Notes under the pieces: generated by a model
The model's database searches: none
Seen by the model: only the letters and a program-made list of their open reading frames with translations
What the model was told of the DNA's origin: nothing
Translations under genes and position numbers: made by a program
Source of the DNA: Serinus canaria
Lineage: Eukaryota; Chordata; Aves; Passeriformes; Fringillidae
Length of the DNA: 64,000 nucleotides
Assembly (NCBI RefSeq): GCF_022539315.1
Contig: NC_066332.1
Location: 558,001-622,000, forward strand
Direction of reading: 5' to 3'
In this document: positions 50,991 through 64,000 of the stretch, piece by piece
How the letters are laid out: the number at the start of each line of letters is the position of its first letter
How positions within the stretch are numbered: the first letter of the stretch is position 1

Positions 50991-52010
50991 TTACTATTCA
51001 ATAGACTTCTCCCAGAAGAGGCCTGCCCACTTTAAAACCTGTGCCTGTGGCAGTAGAGTCTTTGGAGCATCTGGGACAATGCCGTCCCTAGAGCAGGGAA
51101 TGGGCTGTAGCTGGCACTGCAGGAAGGCAGAGGATGTGGAGGAGGCTGGGAACAGAATGCCATGGCTTTGACCTTGTTGCAGCTTCCCTTTGGGATCCAT
51201 AGGACACAGCTCTCTGTGGGTTAATTATCACAAATGGGGGGAATGACACATTTCTTATTTCTGCAAGAGTGTCTTTAAAACATCTGATGATCTTCCACCA
51301 ATGAAAGCATGCAAAGAGCTCTTCAGATCCCCATTTTCTCCCCAAAGCTGTGGGAACAATTTTCTGGCTTGTAGAACAAAGAAGTTGGAACAGATGACAT
51401 AGCCAACATCTGCACCTGGCTCACGGAGGAAGCGAATATTTGGCATAGAAGCTGAGCTCCCTTCTGCCAAGAGAGCCGTGCCGGTGCAGTTGTTCAGGGA
51501 TGAAGATGGCAAAATGTCTTTTCCTTATTGACTCACCAAAGCAATTTTATTGGTCTGTCAGAGAAAAAAATTCTTGGGAAGGAAAATGTCTTTAGTTTTA
51601 AATATCAGAGTTTAGTCAATGGTTAATCAAATGCTGTCTAACCAGCCCCGTTAAGATTTTGATGGTGTATCACTTCAGTTCCGATGGCAGACACATCACA
51701 TATGGGTTGCCATTTTGATGGCTTTGAATGGTAATCTGACCCATAAAAACTGAAGCATAATATGCAAACTGATTTTTTTCTGGCCTGCCCTGTTCTTGGT
51801 GCCATCTGTGTTAGGATGGAAACGAGCCTGCTCAAAACGTGGGCTGCCGATTTTGAGCTGATCACAGATGGGTTTGAAAGAATAGCCTTGTGTGCACAAG
51901 GAGAGGGAAGATGCTCCTGAGCAGGAAGTTTCACTTGAAGCCATATTATGTCTACTAAATCCTGCAGCCTGTGGAACAGCTACCAGACCTTTCCCCGAAT
52001 TCTTCATATG
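50991..52010 (-). other. Unassigned stretch with overlapping minus-strand open frames
   Basis: Five open frames of 68-103 codons overlap on the minus strand across 1 kb. Their translations look moderately protein-like (for example one containing EPGADVGYVICSNFFVLQ), but I recognise no family. The frames are broken by stops and shifts, so this could be a decayed element, an mRNA-like ncRNA or chance. Confidence 0.25.
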
Positions 52011-62039
<10,029 letters not shown>

Positions 62040-62132
62040 AGTTTCAAAGTCCATGCTGATGAAGATGATCCTGAGCGAATCCAGCAGATCATTAAGAGAG
62101 CCATTGAAGATGCTGACTGGGTGATGAATAAA
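62040..62132 (+). CDS. LYRM9: LYRM9 coding exon 2 (residues 43-73)
   Basis: A 93-bp phase-0 exon between GTTGCAG|AGTTTC and AATAAA|GTAAGT. It encodes SFKVHADEDDPERIQQIIKR, then AIEDADWVMNK. This acidic DEDDPERIQQI segment is near-identical to human LYRM9. Confidence 0.96.
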
Positions 62133-63147
62133 GTAAGTGCTTCAAATTGTCTGCATTTTGGTTTCAGAACAAAGAAGAAAACATTGGAAATCAAGTTCTG
62201 AATAGTGAATTGTTGTCCTGGATGTTGAAGTGTCTGGGTGAAAGGAAAGACTCAGCCAGGAGGAATCTGTGATTGACACTTTTTGTATAAAAATTCTCTT
62301 AGTCAGTATAAACTAATGGTAGGGTTTTTTTCAGAACCAGTAACAATTTAGGTTGGTCTCTGTGTAAGTCTTTGTTTCTGTGAAGAATTCTATTAAATAT
62401 CAGCAGTGGTGGCTAGTATCACTCTGTTATAGGAGAAAAAAATTAAAATACAGCATTTTGCAAGCCACATCTTGCTGTGCATCATCTGCTTTCCTAACAG
62501 CTTCTGTCCTCTGACAATTTGCATGAACTTCCAGAAATACTGTTGCTTTTCCTCGGACCTTGCCCATGGCTGCAGAGATCAGGGATAGACCACACAGTGG
62601 CAAAGCTGTGGTGCTGGGCCCCCCTGTCACCCAGCTGTCACCCAGTGGATTTACCCCTGTGCTGTCAGACTGGTTTCTCAGATGGAAGAATGAGGATGGT
62701 TTCTACTAGACAGCTGAGAGTCACCCGTGCTTCCTGGGATTTCAGTCTGGCTGGGGAGTGTGATACCTTAACATGGTGTATAATGAAACAAGTCAAAAGT
62801 TCAACTTTCTCTCTTAATATCTGTGATTTAATTTACTAAGTGACTGTTAAGTCCTTCTCCCTGCCAGTCCATGAAATCCAAATGAGAATTGTTACAGGAG
62901 CAAGCACAGATTAGTCCCGGATTATGATATTTTAGCAGTAACCAAATCCCAACAGGTACAATCTAGTCAATAACTGTGCCTGATTTATTGTTTTATACTG
63001 CAAAGGGAAAGCCTACCAAATTTCAATCTAACTTAAAGAAAATTGACATAAATGTATGTGGATCATGAAGAAGAGTTGTAAATCCTTGTTGATATGAACT
63101 TTTACTTAGTTATGTTCTCTTTCCCAGAATTTTCTTTTTTTTTTCAG
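62133..63147 (+). other. LYRM9: LYRM9 intron between coding exons 2 and 3
   Basis: GT-AG intron of 1,015 bp with a long poly-pyrimidine tract at its 3' end. No gene or repeat recognised. Confidence 0.88.
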
Positions 63148-63165
63148 TATAAAAACCAGAAGTAG
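63148..63165 (+). CDS. LYRM9: LYRM9 coding exon 3 (residues 74-78, stop)
   Basis: After a strong pyrimidine tract (TTTTTTTTTTCAG|TAT), five codons YKNQK are followed by TAG at 63163-63165. The basic YKxQ tail matches the human C-terminus YKKQN in style. The exon is too short to be found as an open frame. Confidence 0.93.
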   Translation, partial: YKNQK

Positions 63166-63700
63166 AAGAGGAAGGATGAAACCGAGGAGGACATTGGTAA
63201 ACATCCTTAGAGGACTTGCAGTCAAGCCCAGTACTGTAATAGCATTATTGCCTGAAGTTTTCTCTTGGATAATATAAACACAATCATTTCACTGGGATGT
63301 CATGAAGCTAAATTAATATTTCTGAAGAAATTCAATTTTGTAAATTACTTTGTATAATCATGAACTTCTAAGTTAAAGCCCAAGCTTGCCTAACATTTGA
63401 GTAACTTATTCCATAATACTGTTGGGCCTGGATCAACCCTAGCAGTGTGTGATAACGCTTGTTGTGCAGGTTCTTTGGGGACAAGGCACCCCTGCATCAG
63501 TCGCTGTGGATTTGGGGACTGAGTGTTTCATCCCCTTGTGTGTGACGCTGGTTATGGCTGGCACTCTGCTGGGTCACATCGGCCTCTATAGGACAGTCGG
63601 TGTTGTCAGAGTGCCCGCTGAGTGGGGTCAGTGCCCGTTCAGCCGGGTCAGTGCCCTGTGCCATGCTCTGCAATTCAGAGGCTTCACAAGGCCTTGCAGC
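63166..63700 (+). other. LYRM9: LYRM9 3'UTR and downstream flank
   Basis: AT-rich sequence after the stop. There is no canonical AATAAA or ATTAAA before 63700. The variant hexamers AATATA/TATAAA at 63271-63278 are the nearest candidates, so the mRNA end is uncertain. Confidence 0.5.
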
Positions 63701-63719
63701 ACATAATGAATGTTCTTTA

Positions 63720-63960
63720 AGCAGGGGGTCTGTGTCCCTGCGGAGCAGCCCGCCCCGCAGTGCCGGGCTGTGTTTCCCGAGGGAGGCCAGCTGGGCACAG
63801 GCCCCGGGCGTGCCCGCCGTGCCCGCCCGGCTGCAGTTGCGGCGGGCCGCCTGCAGGTGGCGGTGCCGCCCGGCGCCGCTGTCCCGCGGGCAGGGCAGGG
63901 CAGGGCAGGGCAGGGATGAACTCCGGGCTCGCCAGAGGCGAGGAGAATTTGGCAGGACTG
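63720..63960. promoter_or_regulatory. GC-rich patch, possible CpG island of unknown owner
   Basis: Abrupt rise in GC and CpG content about 0.55 kb after the LYRM9 stop, containing a five-copy CAGGG repeat. Short open frames run through it on both strands, but I recognise no product. It could be a promoter of a gene beyond the window or an isolated GC-rich element. Confidence 0.4.
63888..63915 (+). repeat. (GGGCA)n tract, six G-runs
   Basis: GGG followed by five CAGGG units gives six G-triplets with 2-nt loops on the plus strand, a textbook G-quadruplex-forming motif and a pentanucleotide microsatellite. Confidence 0.93.
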
Positions 63961-64000
63961 CACCAGAAATGGGGCCGCCACTGAAATCCACAGAGTATTC

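Overview
This is a vertebrate nuclear sequence, almost certainly from a bird. It shows GT-AG introns, CpG-island promoters, a fragment with the typical 3' region of an avian/reptilian CR1 LINE, and an unusually compact layout. I recognise three protein-coding genes: TMEM97 (minus strand, last few residues beyond base 1), NLK (minus strand, complete) and LYRM9 (plus strand, coding part complete). The same three genes are neighbours on human chromosome 17q11.2 (from memory), which supports the assignments.

Layout. Bases 1-2255 hold the three TMEM97 coding exons, with a CpG-island promoter at about 1470-2760. NLK runs from its start codon at 38470 to its stop at 4427-4429. Its eleven coding exons join in frame to exactly 527 codons, the length I recall for human NLK, and every splice phase closes. 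The NLK 3'UTR ends at about 2765, only about 0.5 kb from the TMEM97 start codon. The NLK CpG island (about 38.0-40.65 kb) contains an unusual run of eleven CCAAT boxes, all in one orientation. Bases 40.65-61.27 kb contain no gene that I can recognise. LYRM9 coding exons lie at 61291-61416, 62040-62132 and 63148-63165 and give 78 codons. A GC-rich patch with a six-run G-quadruplex motif closes the window.

The introns carry most of the unusual structure. NLK intron 1 has a 1.28-kb array of about sixty 20-bp units and an 8.5-copy 50-bp array. NLK intron 3 has two pure (CAG)11 tracts. NLK intron 10 ends in a 25-bp tandem repeat full of decoy splice acceptors. TMEM97 intron 1 has an 18-bp minisatellite.

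The genes act in different places. NLK is a nuclear/cytoplasmic kinase of Wnt and related signalling. TMEM97 (sigma-2 receptor) is an ER membrane protein of cholesterol handling. LYRM9 is a small LYR-motif protein of a mostly mitochondrial family. Nothing in the sequence says they work in one pathway. I found no CRISPR array, tRNA, rRNA, intact transposon or viral gene, and no new multi-gene system. The best leads are regulatory (CCAAT array, NLK upstream ORFs, a possibly shared promoter) and repeat-based.
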